From Gongronella butleri (lineage: Eukaryota > Mucoromycota > Mucoromycetes > Mucorales > Cunninghamellaceae): a DNA stretch of 64,000 nucleotides. Both the position numbers and the translations under genes were made by a program. Each line of letters starts with the position of its first letter. The stretch's first letter is position 1. The stretch is from contig JAIWZP010000049.1 of the NCBI GenBank assembly GCA_025201375.1, forward strand, positions 124,001-188,000. The letters are read 5' to 3'. Of this stretch, positions 33,544-46,175 are shown piece by piece. The notes below the pieces were generated by a model, which worked only from the letters and a program-made list of their open reading frames with translations, did not search any database and had not been told where the DNA came from.

Positions 33544-34830
33544 TTAGCTGGAGGATTGCTGTTGCCGTTGCCGATCCAGCTGTTGTAGCACGGCGCGTGT
33601 CAATGACGATGGTGCACGACCACCACCGCCACCGCCACCAGTGCCACTTCCACCACTGCCACTGGACGGCGCAGCAGCCTGTTCGGTAGGCACAATTTGC
33701 AAAGGGACATAATCCTTTGGTTTTTGGGCTTTGGTGGCGACATTGGCGGTATTTGTCGATTGTGGGGCTTGTGGGCGCGTAATGTAGGTAAGCGGCGGTG
33801 GCGGAGGGTACGTGCGATTTGGCTGATTAAAGTGGACGGCGGCCCACAGCGGGTATCGCTGCTCAATGTCGATCAGCGTCTGCTCAATAATCTTGATCCG
33901 CTCCATGACCGTGAATGGTCGGTCGTCGTGCGGTTCAAATCGAATATGCACGTGTTGCTCGATATTGTCGAGCCTCTCACGCACGAGATCTGCCTCGCGT
34001 TCCGCCAGAGACGATGGAATTGACGATGAATTGTCTTGTGTGGTCTCATCGCTCTTTGTATGCAGTGTCGTGGACCTGAGCAGCGGACCGTCCTCATTAT
34101 TGACAATGTCGAATTTCATTTGGATATTCCTGTTGATTTCGCGAGCGTCAACGCGCGCGCACGTGACATCGTCGCCCTTGGGATCCGGCCGGCTCAGAAA
34201 TTCCGCACGGTTGCTCGCGTCCACGTCCTTGCGCTTCATCTGGATAAACGCGCTGATCCGCTCCTGCACCTGTCGGTCGCTTGCGCGCAATTGCACCTGG
34301 TCAGGGTCCAATTGCCGCGCACGCTCACGGAACTCGTCGTCGTCGGCGTCGGCGTCGTCATTGGCCGCACTTTTGTCGTCTTTGCCGTCCTTTGCCGCGT
34401 CAATTTGGTCCACTTTCTCTTCCTTGACATCCACGAGCGCGTCCTCGCCCTTGCTGACGCGCTGCCGCTTACCAGCGCGCGGCTTGTCCAGCAGATCCTT
34501 GGTCGGATCGTCGCTTTTTTCGTCGTTTTCGCCGTTTTCGTCGTTTTCGCGCGCCTTTTTACCAAGCGTGATCGTCTCCTTGGCACTTACATGCTTCTCG
34601 AGCGCATGCAGCAGGTGGTCCACGAGCGTCTCCATGGCGCCAGGCAGCTTTGCGCGATAAAACGACGACATTACAAGCAGCTCCGTATCAAAACACTGCC
34701 GCGTCTCTTCAAGGCCAACTGATGTCAGAAACTGGCCAAGGCTCTTGTGCCACGCAACGTACAGCTGCTCATGCTCCTCCTCAGAGACCGGAATGCCAGA
34801 GTGCGGCCGAGGATCCACACGCGTACCCAT
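33544..34830 (-). CDS. MBIP-like protein (putative ATAC histone acetyltransferase subunit)
   Basis: A single exon of 428 residues, the only intronless gene here. Residues ~186-225 (VQERISAFIQMKRKDVDASN, AEFLSRPD, then CARVDA) and the coiled segment ~285-340 (VRERLDNIEQHVHIRF, MERIKIIEQTLIDIEQRYP) match MAP3K12-binding inhibitory protein 1, which in animals belongs to the ATAC acetyltransferase complex. The N-terminal ~80 residues look helical (EEEHEQLYVAWHKSLGQFL) and are not recognised. Residues 85-170 are Lys/Glu/Asp-rich with a possible nuclear signal (GKRQRV). The C-terminus is Pro/Gly/Gln-rich. A GST-GGGG run sits near 405. ATG 34830 is the first true ATG. Family membership rests on two conserved blocks, so function is inference. 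Confidence 0.72.
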   Translation of the reverse strand: MGTRVDPRPHSGIPVSEEEHEQLYVAWHKSLGQFLTSVGLEETRQCFDTELLVMSSFYRAKLPGAMETLVDHLLHALEKHVSAKETITLGKKARENDENGENDEKSDDPTKDLLDKPRAGKRQRVSKGEDALVDVKEEKVDQIDAAKDGKDDKSAANDDADADDDEFRERARQLDPDQVQLRASDRQVQERISAFIQMKRKDVDASNRAEFLSRPDPKGDDVTCARVDAREINRNIQMKFDIVNNEDGPLLRSTTLHTKSDETTQDNSSSIPSSLAEREADLVRERLDNIEQHVHIRFEPHDDRPFTVMERIKIIEQTLIDIEQRYPLWAAVHFNQPNRTYPPPPPLTYITRPQAPQSTNTANVATKAQKPKDYVPLQIVPTEQAAAPSSGSGGSGTGGGGGGGRAPSSLTRAVLQQLDRQRQQQSSS

Positions 34831-35439
34831 GGTCAATCAAATAAAAAGTATGGTAGAGGCAAAGAAAGAAAAAAAAAAAAAAAGAAAGAAAGAAAGAAAT
34901 TGAGGAACGGCGATTTAAAAAAAAAAAAAAAAAGTAATAAAGCGCGCGCTCACCGCGCCCCCGCTTGTAAATTCTGCTTTTCTTACGCGCAAACTAGTAA
35001 ATTTGTATTTTCGCCCATTCGCCAAAATCCATCAAGCTTAAGATGATAGTGATTTGCACTGTTAGGACGCTCTCCTTTCGACAATCAGTCGCGTTCAGCC
35101 ATCGGATGCTGACGAATGAGTCGTGTCTGCCTTTACAAGGCTGCTCAACATTTGAAATGCGATTTTCCAAGAATTGAACTGAACAATGCAGAACACTTTT
35201 GCAAGTTCAAAGTGTACAGACATCCAGTGCAAGCAAGATAATCTTGGTTTGATCAAGGTATCATCAAAATCCATCGACGTATTGCGACACATGTAAAAAA
35301 AAAAAAGTCTGAAATCAGCGTTTACTCCACAGCCAGCCGATCGACGCTCGATTTTTATGGTACCAAACCCGAGTACTGTAACAGGGGGTCAATACATCAA
35401 ATGACACAATGCTCGGGACGTTTAGCGCAACATCAACAA
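34831..35439. other. Non-coding flank upstream of the MBIP-like gene
   Basis: Two A-runs (34868-34885 and 34918-34934) adjoin the gene and are its T-rich promoter tract on the minus strand. The rest shows no gene. Confidence 0.4.
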
Positions 35440-38400
35440 CCCCAATGAGCGAATGGCGCCGGCAGGTTCCAAAATCAAAAGTGAAAAAATAGGTCTTTGG
35501 AATGACTGCAAATTGGCAATGAATGGTACCAGGGTGAAACTACGAAAAATGTAAAAACCAAGACGATTTATCTGATCGGTGACGAGAAATGAGCGATTTT
35601 GAACTTTACTTGCAGAGCCAATGGCTCACCAAAAACGCGATAAAAAAAGTTGCACCGACGCGTCCGTCAGCAAGTTGGCTCCCGGGTCCATGGTTTTATT
35701 ACGAGCAGGCGCGTCTAACTCGACGTTTTATACGGTATTTCTCGCGTCGAATTCTGTCTATATTTTTGAAACCATGTCAAAAACGTCAAAATAACCACCT
35801 TTTTCATTGATCACCAATGCCAACGTACGCAACGAGCAACGCTTTTTCTACTGGTGCGCGTTTCTCAGAGATCGAGCCACTTTTCGTTGAGATGCCCTTG
35901 CGTCGAAAATAAAACCCAATCAATGGACCCCAGATTTTTATTGCATTACCATCGGTAAGTGAGGAACATTTATATTACAATCTGGTTGAACGGCGTGGCG
36001 ATCCGACAACCTTTACAATTCCTAAATCCTCGACTGACACCCTTGAAAAATCCGTGAAAAATCGCGATTTCTAAATCATTGTTGTAGAACACCATCAAAT
36101 GACTGGAGCCCCTTGAAACTTCGTGATTATTAGGATATTTGCCTCCCTCTTTTTAGAACAAACGTAAAAACAGGAAGGCTATGATATCGGGCGGTTGACG
36201 AAAAAATCAACAATTGTCGATAAACGCGCGTTTTCGGCCGTGGCGCGATAAATTGTGCCTCAATCGGGCTGAAACTTGCATGAGCGGAAAGCTGCACGTC
36301 TGAATGACATTATATCCCTGCTTGACAAAGTCGATTCGTGGCATTTGTTCGCTTGCAGCGCGTGATCAAACATTTCGATCCCAATTTTCTCGGCAGCGCA
36401 CAAAGTAAAAATGAAGTATGCAGCTGTGACAAAAGATGCCCAATTCGCTTGTCTGTCGGATGACTCCTATTTCACCAGCGTGCGACCAAAACTGATCAAC
36501 AAATTCAAGTTTCTAAACTTTTACTTTAATCGCCATTTGCACGAGAACGGCCCGATGGACCCCCAATTTTATTGCAAATCTGCTTACAAAGAGGATGCCA
36601 ATGCATCTATTGACATGACTCTCAAAGCGCTGCGGTGTAGACTGCCATACGGATTTGGATTTATGGCTGGGTTTGAGCCTCTCAAAGCGAGGAACCCCCC
36701 AGATGCATTTTGACCTGACCAACAACTTTTTTCCAAAATTCGAAAAAAATCATTTCACCACCAAGGATTCATCGCAGCACCACGAAACTTTCTCACCTAT
36801 AGGATTTGGCTCCTTTCTTTTCAGAAAAAAATTAAAACCCGGACATCAATCAACTGGTTCTGCCAGAAACTTGACATTGCTGAAAATTTGGCTGTATCGC
36901 GACTTTTAAAAAATCATTTCGCGGAGAAATCGTGCTTCAATCACTGCGAAATTTTACCACGTGGACGATTGGCGCCTCTTTTTTCAGGAAAAAAAATTAA
37001 AACTACTAGAGTTCGATCATGATACTGCCGAGGCAATCACCAATTTCGCGAAAATGTGCAAATTCAATCTGAACGCCAAAAACGTGGGCCGAATCGTTGC
37101 CAAAACAGCAGTGCGATTTGATCATTTCCGCAAGTTTTTTAATTTCAAACATCATTAAATATCGGAGGTCAACTATCATACTGTACGTAGGCCAAGTTGA
37201 AAATTTGGCAATTTTTCAAAGGTTTCCACAAATCCAATATTAAACGCCGCAGGCTACGTGCGTACGAGTGGATCGCCTCTAAAACTGTTTCACTAAGCCA
37301 TTTCGTCGTCGCGTCTTTTTTCAACATGGCGTTGAAAACCGGAGGTCCGCTTATTATAATCGTTGTGCAGATGAATCCAAAATAGCGACATTTTCACAAA
37401 TTCAGCAGTGGCTTTCGAAATATTTCGTGGATCGGGGTGAAACTGCTGGCACCATTCATCAAAAGAGACGTGCTCGGAAGTCATTTCCAAATGTTTGTTT
37501 GCCCGATGTGTGACATCTGCACGCTTGTGAGAGCCGTTCAAACATTGCAAAAATTTTCAACCTCGATGTTCTCGGCAACTGATCGGATGACACACGGCGC
37601 TTTTAACATGTCGAAAGCACGTGTTAAATCTCTATCGAATGAGACCAGTTTCATCGATGGATGGATAAAACTCGCAGAGAAAATCCACTTTTTCATCAAA
37701 ATCTTTGATCGCGATTTGCTCGGCAACGGTCTAATAAACCTGTAGTTTTTATTGCAGTTTTACTAACAAACAGGGAGCAAAGCATCTAATAATGGAATGT
37801 CCTGCAGCGATCCTTCATGATAAGTTTTAACTTTTTGCATCGTCATTTCACCAGCCTGCAGCCCACTCATCAGCGCACCACACAAATGTGCAAAATAAAA
37901 AAGTAAAAAAAATAAAAAAATAAAAATTCCATGCAATCCACCACCTTAATTTGAAAGTCTCAAACCTTAAATTTTTGCAAAAAATCTTGCCCAAAGTAGG
38001 CACTTTTCTCAGTCGATCGCCGTTCATGCGTCATTCTTTGCGCCTTTTTGTTAAGATGGGGCGACCTGCCATTTTGTCATTCAGCCAATAGCAAATCGTC
38101 GGAATTGTCTGTTTGGGATGCATTGATCACTCGGAGTTCAAAAATTTCCCAAATTTGGAATTTCTGAGATTGAAATGTGTGACCCCTGAGTGACCCCTGA
38201 ATTTTCAAAAGTGGTCGTAGTGCTTTGGGGGGTTTTAAGCTTTTTTGCTGCAAATTTTGCGCTGAAGAATAAATGCGATCTTGCAGCTATTTTTGAGCGG
38301 GGTCAAACCATTCTGTACAGATAGACAGATGAATGCAAAATAGTACAAATAGGATGTTTTTGGCATTTTTGAGTCAAAAATATCAGGTGGGTCCGTCTTG

Positions 38401-38500
38401 ATGATTTCTTGAATACAGTATGACGTGACGACGCAAATTTCATCATTGGCGGGTGAATGAGCAGGCTGTAAAAAAAATTCTGGAAGCACAGCAGGCCGGT
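35440..38500. repeat. Dispersed repeat family B, longest copy
   Basis: Two parts have diverged relatives elsewhere. 35470-36050 matches 46540-47130; shared strings include ccagatttttattgc, gacgcgtcc and ttttcgttgagatg. 36960-38300 matches 58760-59990; shared strings include gtgtgacccctgagtgaccc, aaagtaggcacttttctcag and gggagcaaagcatctaat. A ~660-base middle part is unique to this copy. No long ORF is kept; the 100-codon ORF at 36411-36713 matches no family I recognise. It may be a large non-autonomous transposon or a decayed element. Confidence 0.75.
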
Positions 38501-38654
38501 AAGTAAAGTCAGAAAAGCACGCTCGTTGATCGGTATTTTACTGTAAAAAAGGCGAATTTGTACGTTTTTTTTACGTACAGTACGGTGATACTGTATGATG
38601 CAGTGTAGCGCGATGCACCTTCAGGCATGCATTGATCAAACGATTATTCAATAA

Positions 38655-39170
38655 TAACTCACCGTTAAACTCGACGCGATATCCCAAACCACAAGAAGCG
38701 CTTTTACATAACAGTACCGCGCTTGCCCGCTAATTAATTCATTTGAGGTGCCTCACGCGCGCGCGTCGGGACGTCGTTGTTCAGCCGTTGCCGCAGTACG
38801 AGCCCAAATGGTGTTGGTCTTACCACCTTTACGCCAATGAAACTGGCGCATCATCAGAAAAAACTTGCGCATCTGGTCTCAAATTTTGACCAGTTGATGG
38901 TAAACCCAACTTTCTAATGGTTTAAATATTTTCGCGAATCCGATTGCACGGTCTCGAGAAATCTCGAGATCTGCATTTGCAAACGAAATCCCACCACAGC
39001 CAAAATACAGTATGTAATATTTTACGCGTTTCTCCCGATAGACCTGACTTCATGGCGCCAAATTTAGACTGGCAAATAGTCGAAACTAGACTTCAATGAT
39101 TCTATATTTTTTCGCATACAGTATTGGATCACTCAGTCTTGGGAAATCGAAATTAGCTTTTGCGAAGTGA
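38655..39170. repeat. Solitary copy of the 496-bp repeat (family A)
   Basis: It is collinear with one unit of the 7205-8955 array (ccaaaccacaag...gcgctttta, ccaaatggtg, gaccagttgatggta, aatattttacgcgtttctcc, ggatcactcag). It differs by three short insertions containing acagta and by small duplications. Confidence 0.85.
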
Positions 39171-40155
39171 AAAAAGACACACAAGCTGCAGAGCACGCGA
39201 TACTCTGACTTTTTATAGCCAGGTGGTTTTTTCTGGCAACCGCGTGGCCACAAATTATGCGGCAAAATTGTAGCTAAAAGTGCGCCTCAAGCATTGAGCG
39301 GCGCGATGGCTAGTCCCGTTAGCGAAAAGAGCCTGAAAGTCGTTAAACGCGCATTTTTGTGCTCCCGGGCATAGTGTTGCCGCCGTTGTGAGCAAAGACA
39401 ATGATGCATTACTGTACTCATTTACCTGCGCACGCGTCTGTGCCCCTTTAAAGAGTGTGCATGAATGATGTCAATGGCGGCTGTGACACATTTTTCTGTG
39501 CATTTGCCATTGAGGCTCGCGGTGTCACCAGTGTCCCATTGATACAAAAAAATACCAGGTGGTACGTGCGATATAAGAAAAAATAGGCGGTACGCAGCTG
39601 TGATATGATACCTTACGCATAAAAAAAAAAAAAAAAAAAAAGGGCGACCGTGTTTTTACCTTTTTATTTCTCAGTCGCTGCTTTTGTACTTTTGTAATCA
39701 TACCGAGATCTTATCCGATGTCTCATTTGCGCGCATGGATTCGGCCGGTCACATGCAGGCTCCATGGCTGTCAACAACCTTGCCAGTGAAACAAAAAGGC
39801 GAGCCCCTTTCCTTCCGTCCGTCCCATTGTCAGCGGTCCGGACACATGCGCGCAAAAATTTCAACGAAAAGGTAAGTCTAATGCGACGTCAGGCACAGAC
39901 GATCCAGAATCATGGAGTGTTCTGCTATTCTCACTCTTTTTTAGTTTTTTTTTTTTTTTCTCCCACCTCACCCCCCAAAAAAAAGACGGTTGGTGCACCT
40001 CACCAAGAAAAAGGGCCAATTGAAGCCATTTAGGCCACCCTCGTCCCCTTCTTTTCTGCCTCTTTTCATTTCTTTCATTCAGATTCATAGACGATTTCCG
40101 CCTTTTTCCCCCTCCCCCTTCCTCCCCTCCTCCCTTCCTTTTTGTTTATATTCCA
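39171..40155. other. Non-coding spacer upstream of the kelch gene
   Basis: No gene is supported. A 20-base A-run lies at 39620-39640, and the last ~200 bases before the ATG are pyrimidine-rich (cccctcccccttcctcc, 40110-40140), as before other genes here. Confidence 0.45.
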
Positions 40156-42645
40156 ATGACGCCCTTATCACTATGTCTCCTGGGCATGATGTTTTTGAAC
40201 CAGCTCATCCCATTGACATTGGGTTTAAAGCCATCGCCGCGGTGGGCCAATGGTACAGTCATCATGCCATCGATATAATCGATATTATCGACAGCTAGGC
40301 GCAGCACGAGACGATGATAATTTCTTTGCTCATTTGCTCATTTTTTTATTGATGATAGGATGCATCATCTTGACAGGGTCGCTTTTTTGTTTTGGCGGGC
40401 AGAAACAGGAAGACGAGCTATCGAACGAGCTATATCGCATTGATCTCTCGAACACATGGGACACGAGTCGGCCACCGTGGGAGCTTGTGGCCGTGCAATC
40501 GCCCACGGTCGAGCGGGCTTATTTCGCCATGACGCCCTGCTGGACGGAGGCATTCATCGTCAATGGCGGCGTCACGGCCGCCAATGGGTCGACAGCCTCG
40601 CCTTTTGCAACTTACTTGTACGACACACAGCGGTCAACATGGGGCATCCCAAAAATCCATGGTGACACGGCTCTGCGAAGGTCAGTCCGCAAGAAAAAAA
40701 GGCGAGATGGGGGGGGGGAATGAGTCTTGGCTCGGTGTGTTTTGGCAAGTGCCATTTCTTTTTGAAAAAAAAAATAGCGTATGCCCGCCATGGCGGGCAT
40801 TTGCACAAAAAAAAAAAAAAAATTAAGGGGGGTGCAGACCATAGAGAGAGTGAGAAAGGCAAGAAAGCGCCTTTCTCCCTCATTGGGGGTCACTCGACAG
40901 CCGTCTCGGCCTAACGTTCGGATCAACTTTTTCATAGGAGGCAGCATTCTGCAACAGCTGACTACCAGGGCCGAGTATGGTTCTGGGGTGGCGTCAGGTA
41001 ATTAACATATCAACGAGGGGGGGTGCGAAACAGAATTTGTCAATGGCAGATCTTTGACGCGCTTCATTTTTTATAGTGATCCAAGCACTGGCAGCAGCAT
41101 GAATGTGTATTATAGCATGTGGACTGTCTTAGATACCAACGCAAGTGGCAAAATAATGCACGCGACGCGAAAAAAAAAATGGGGCAGAGGGCGTGCTGAT
41201 ACGCGATTTTTTGTCACTTTAGACATGGGCGTATTCATCTCCCACCGTGAATGGCGGCATGCCTGCACCGCGCATTGATCACACCGCAACGATGCTGTCG
41301 AATCAACATATCATGATCCTGGGCGGTCTCGTGTTCACGAAAAACGTCACAGATCCTATTGGCCGGCAGACACTGCTACCCGTGTCCATGAATCAACTGC
41401 TGCTTTACGACATGGCCAATGCCCAATGGAAAACCATCACCGCTGGTGGAAATATACCCGCACCACGCCGTGGTCACTCGGCTGTTCTACGTAAGAAAGC
41501 GTAAAAGAGAAAAAAAAAGGGGGGGAGCAAGCGGAGTTTTGCTTGACAGGCGCCGATTTTTCCCCGATTTTTCCTTTGTCTAGACCGTGGCAAGGCAAGC
41601 ATCATCGTCTTTGGTGGTGGCACGCCAGGTAAAAAAGGCAGATAATAACGAGCGAGATGCAGACTAACGTCAAATGAGGCGCGACCGGCCGAAAATGCAT
41701 CTTTCTGATTATAATCCTTTGTTTAGACGACGATGAGGACATGCTCAATGACGTGTTTGTGCTTCGGCTGTCTGACTATGAATGGAATTCCCCAAGCATT
41801 TACGGCGTCCCTCCAAAACCAAGGAAATATCATCAAGGTACACTAAGAAAAGAAGCGACATAATGGCCATCCCTCATCTTTTTTTTTCCCATGGCATTGC
41901 ATAGCAAACTTGATGGATCAGCTCATGCTTGTATCATTTGGGTCCGCGCCCGGGAATGATGGCTATAATGACGTCAATATTCTCGACACGGCGGAATGGC
42001 AATGGATTTCGACGTACACGCCGAATCCAAAGTGGCTGTCAGGCAATTTCTCGTCGAGCGGTGTGATCAGCAACAGCTCGGGTACCCACGGCAATCCATA
42101 TGAATCGGAGGGGCAAGGCATGTATCCTTATCCTCTTGCTTCTCACGTAGGCGAGGCGAATGGCGGGAGTGCGGCCGCAAATACGCCTAATTCGAATGGC
42201 GGCTCGTCCGAAACACGTATTAAAGCCGGCGTCATTGCGGGTATCATCTCGGGCGCCGTGGTCGTGGTAAGAAAAATATGGCATTTCGATAAAAAAAAAA
42301 AAAACAACGGACACACAAAACTCATCTTTTTCCCTTGAAAAAAATATATAGCTGGGTGGGGGCATCTTTTTGCTGCTGAGCAAGGTGCTATACCAGCAGC
42401 GGCAAGTCAAGGACAAGATCAGCATCTTGCCCAAATCGGCGTCCAGCGAATCCGTGCCGTTTCCCACCAAGCCCTTAGCGCAACCATTGGCCGGTGTGCA
42501 TCCGCGCCCATCCAGTGTCATTACATTGACAGACCTCGGCGAGCGCCAAGTCGCCAAACCCGATAATCGTTCCTCGTATGGCTATGCCACCGATGACGGA
42601 TTGCAGCATAAACCCAATGAACATGATACAATCCCACCCACATGA
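40156..42645 (+). CDS. Secreted-side kelch-repeat membrane protein
   Basis: Nine exons (40156-40252, 40359-40680, 40938-40997, 41077-41140, 41223-41490, 41584-41628, 41727-41837, 41905-42266, 42352-42645) give 540 residues. A signal peptide (LSLCLLGMMFLNQLIPLTLG) is followed by kelch blades of the usual GG...Y/W type (LFCFGGQKQEDELSNEL, RVWFWGGV, IMILGGLVF, IIVFGGGTP, with HTATM and RRGHSAVL strands). A Ser/Gly/Asn-rich stalk follows, then a membrane helix (VIAGIISGAVVVLGGGIFLL, ~430-452) and a ~95-residue cytoplasmic tail. Fungal kelch membrane proteins of this plan are common, but their ligands are unknown. Intron 4 (41141-41222) must use a GC donor (GCAAGT) to keep LDTNTWAYSSP in frame. 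The stop is convergent with the phosphatase gene, 217 bp away. Confidence 0.85.
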
Positions 42646-42862
42646 CCTTTTTTCCCTTTCATTTTTCTTTGGCATCGCCATGTATCGCCCCCTTATTATC
42701 AATCCCCCCTTTTTTCCTTCTTGTTGTAAAATAAACCTCTCCTTGCTTCTGTATTGCTCTTGTGTAGGCGCAGCTCGGCGACCGCGACGCAGTCTCCCAA
42801 TTTTGACGCGTTTTGCTTTCCAAAGCGCGTTTTAATGCATGCAAACGAGAGAGAAGGGGTAT

Positions 42863-44279
<1,417 letters not shown>

Positions 44280-46175
44280 ATGATGACAGACTCTTTAACC
44301 ATCGTACATGATAATGACAACGGCAATCTGTCCATGAAGCCGCCGTGTGTCATATCACGCCGGCACACGACAGGCAAACTCGATTTTTCTATACGATTAC
44401 AAGACCATTTGCAGGATGGGCGGCCATCCGTGTATCTGTTCATTTTTGTCAATCCATTGTCGGGTGATCGGCAAGGCAAGGATCTGCTGGAGCTGCCTAT
44501 CCAGCACTTTCGCCTGCGGCAGCGACCGCATATTCAGGTGGAATTGCACAATATCCTGGATGAGGACGACCGAATTGCCGGGTTCGACAAAATCTTGTAC
44601 GTGCAGTCCATGGTGCGCACGCGGCAATGTCCGCCGCTACCATGCACGTCCACGGCCGCTGACAACAAGGCATTGACAAGGCACATTCATATTTGGAGCG
44701 CCGGTGGCGATGGCACCGTCATGAGCGTGTTTGAAATGATGGTCCAGCACAAAATTGACCTGGATCTAGTGTATTTTTCATGTAACGTGCACGAAAAAAA
44801 AGGGAGAGTGTTCAAAAAGAGCAAAAAAAAAAAAAAAAAAAAAGGCAGCCATTGGCGCTCATGGTTTGCATTTGTCTCTTATTTTTTTTTGGGCATTTTG
44901 GGCACGATAGGCATCCCATTCGGCACCGGCAACGACATCAGCCAGGTTCTTGGATGGGGCCGAACGACATTGCATCGCGATCCACTGGGACCCAAGCTGC
45001 GCCATCTGGAGACTTTGTTGTTGGACCGCCTGGATCACAGCGAGCCTGCACGCTTGGATATTTGGCAAGTGACGATCAGCAGCCACACGTCTGGGTACGT
45101 GCGTCGCGCGGGTCCGCACGGGCGCACAGACGGGCACGATGTGATGGAGGTGAAGCAGCATCAGGATGAGCAGCATCGGCTGCGGCGCAAGATGTGCAGC
45201 TACATGTCCATTGGCGTCCAGGGATATGTCGGCAGCGGCTTTGAGGAACACAGGGCTGGCCACCGCTGGGCAAACATCTGGGCATACACCGTCGAAAGTG
45301 CAAAGTGGCTCTTTTGGCACCAATTCCCACCAATCACTAGTTTTGTCGCCGGCATCTCAAGTGGCAACGACGCAATGGACCTCGACGCGACTGAAAAGGA
45401 CGATTGTGACGACCGTGACGACCGTGACGATGATGAAACAGAGGGTGGCGCCATGGATCCCAAAGACGCCAATACTCACGACAGAGAAGAAAATAACAGC
45501 CAATGGCTGCAATGCGAACCACCACCCGCGCCACGTTCATTTCTCCAGCGCGTCATGCGCCCGTCCACGCGTTGGTACAACCTGAAAACGAGACAAAAAC
45601 GCGCATTGAAAAAGGCGCTCAGGCAACAACAGCAACGAGAGCAGCACCGCGGCATAATTCCTATGCTCTCAAAGCATCCTATTGACCTCGTGATTCAGAA
45701 CATCCCACATATCTGGGGCCGCCAAGTCGATCTGTGGGGTGATGCACGCTCAGGGTTGGAAATTGTTCATGATCGCGCTAAAAATACGCCAACGGACGCC
45801 ACCCAATGGCACGCCCAGCGCGCCAACGACCGCCAGGTCGAAATCATGGCCATTTCTACCCTGTTCAGCTACCTCAAAAAGCTCGCCAACTTCCGCCACC
45901 ACGTGTCGCGCATTGGCCAATTCGCCTCGTCCTTCACTGTCAATTTTTGGCCCCCAAATGCCCGCCCCACACAGGCACACCGTGGCCGCCACGAGCGCGA
46001 AAACATCATCTGCGTCATGTGCGACGGCGAATTCTACGAAATCAAGGACCCAAACTCCATCTCGTTCCAATGGTACGCACAAATATGGACATTGGGCCAC
46101 CTCAATGGCGATAACACGGGCCGCATCGTGCGCGACGAGCTCGCCTCACATCACGAGACAAAGACTACAAAATAA
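44280..46175 (+). CDS. Diacylglycerol kinase, catalytic-domain-only type
   Basis: Exons 44280-44781 and 44911-46175 give 588 residues. The catalytic domain has VNPLSGDRQG, the ATP-binding SAGGDGTVMSVF and PFGTGNDISQVLGWG, all near-consensus. The accessory domain follows with YMSIGVQGYVGSGFEEHR, LVIQNIPHIWGRQVDLWG and CDGEFYEI. There are no C1, EF-hand or PH modules. An Asp/Glu-rich insert (~325-365) and a Gln/Arg-rich stretch (~400-425) split the accessory domain. The enzyme phosphorylates diacylglycerol to phosphatidic acid. The 129-nt intron is a multiple of three and has no stop, so a retained form would stay in frame with 43 extra residues. It would separate the ATP loop from PFGTGND. The stop codon lies inside an AATAAA. 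Confidence 0.92.
   Translation: MMTDSLTIVHDNDNGNLSMKPPCVISRRHTTGKLDFSIRLQDHLQDGRPSVYLFIFVNPLSGDRQGKDLLELPIQHFRLRQRPHIQVELHNILDEDDRIAGFDKILYVQSMVRTRQCPPLPCTSTAADNKALTRHIHIWSAGGDGTVMSVFEMMVQHKIDLDLVYFSCNVHEKKGRVFKKSKKKKKKKGSHWRSWFAFVSYFFLGILGTIGIPFGTGNDISQVLGWGRTTLHRDPLGPKLRHLETLLLDRLDHSEPARLDIWQVTISSHTSGYVRRAGPHGRTDGHDVMEVKQHQDEQHRLRRKMCSYMSIGVQGYVGSGFEEHRAGHRWANIWAYTVESAKWLFWHQFPPITSFVAGISSGNDAMDLDATEKDDCDDRDDRDDDETEGGAMDPKDANTHDREENNSQWLQCEPPPAPRSFLQRVMRPSTRWYNLKTRQKRALKKALRQQQQREQHRGIIPMLSKHPIDLVIQNIPHIWGRQVDLWGDARSGLEIVHDRAKNTPTDATQWHAQRANDRQVEIMAISTLFSYLKKLANFRHHVSRIGQFASSFTVNFWPPNARPTQAHRGRHERENIICVMCDGEFYEIKDPNSISFQWYAQIWTLGHLNGDNTGRIVRDELASHHETKTTK

Noticed and set aside
36411..36713. 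100-codon ORF in the long family B copy
   Set aside because: No recognised family and no counterpart in other copies; kept only as part of the repeat.
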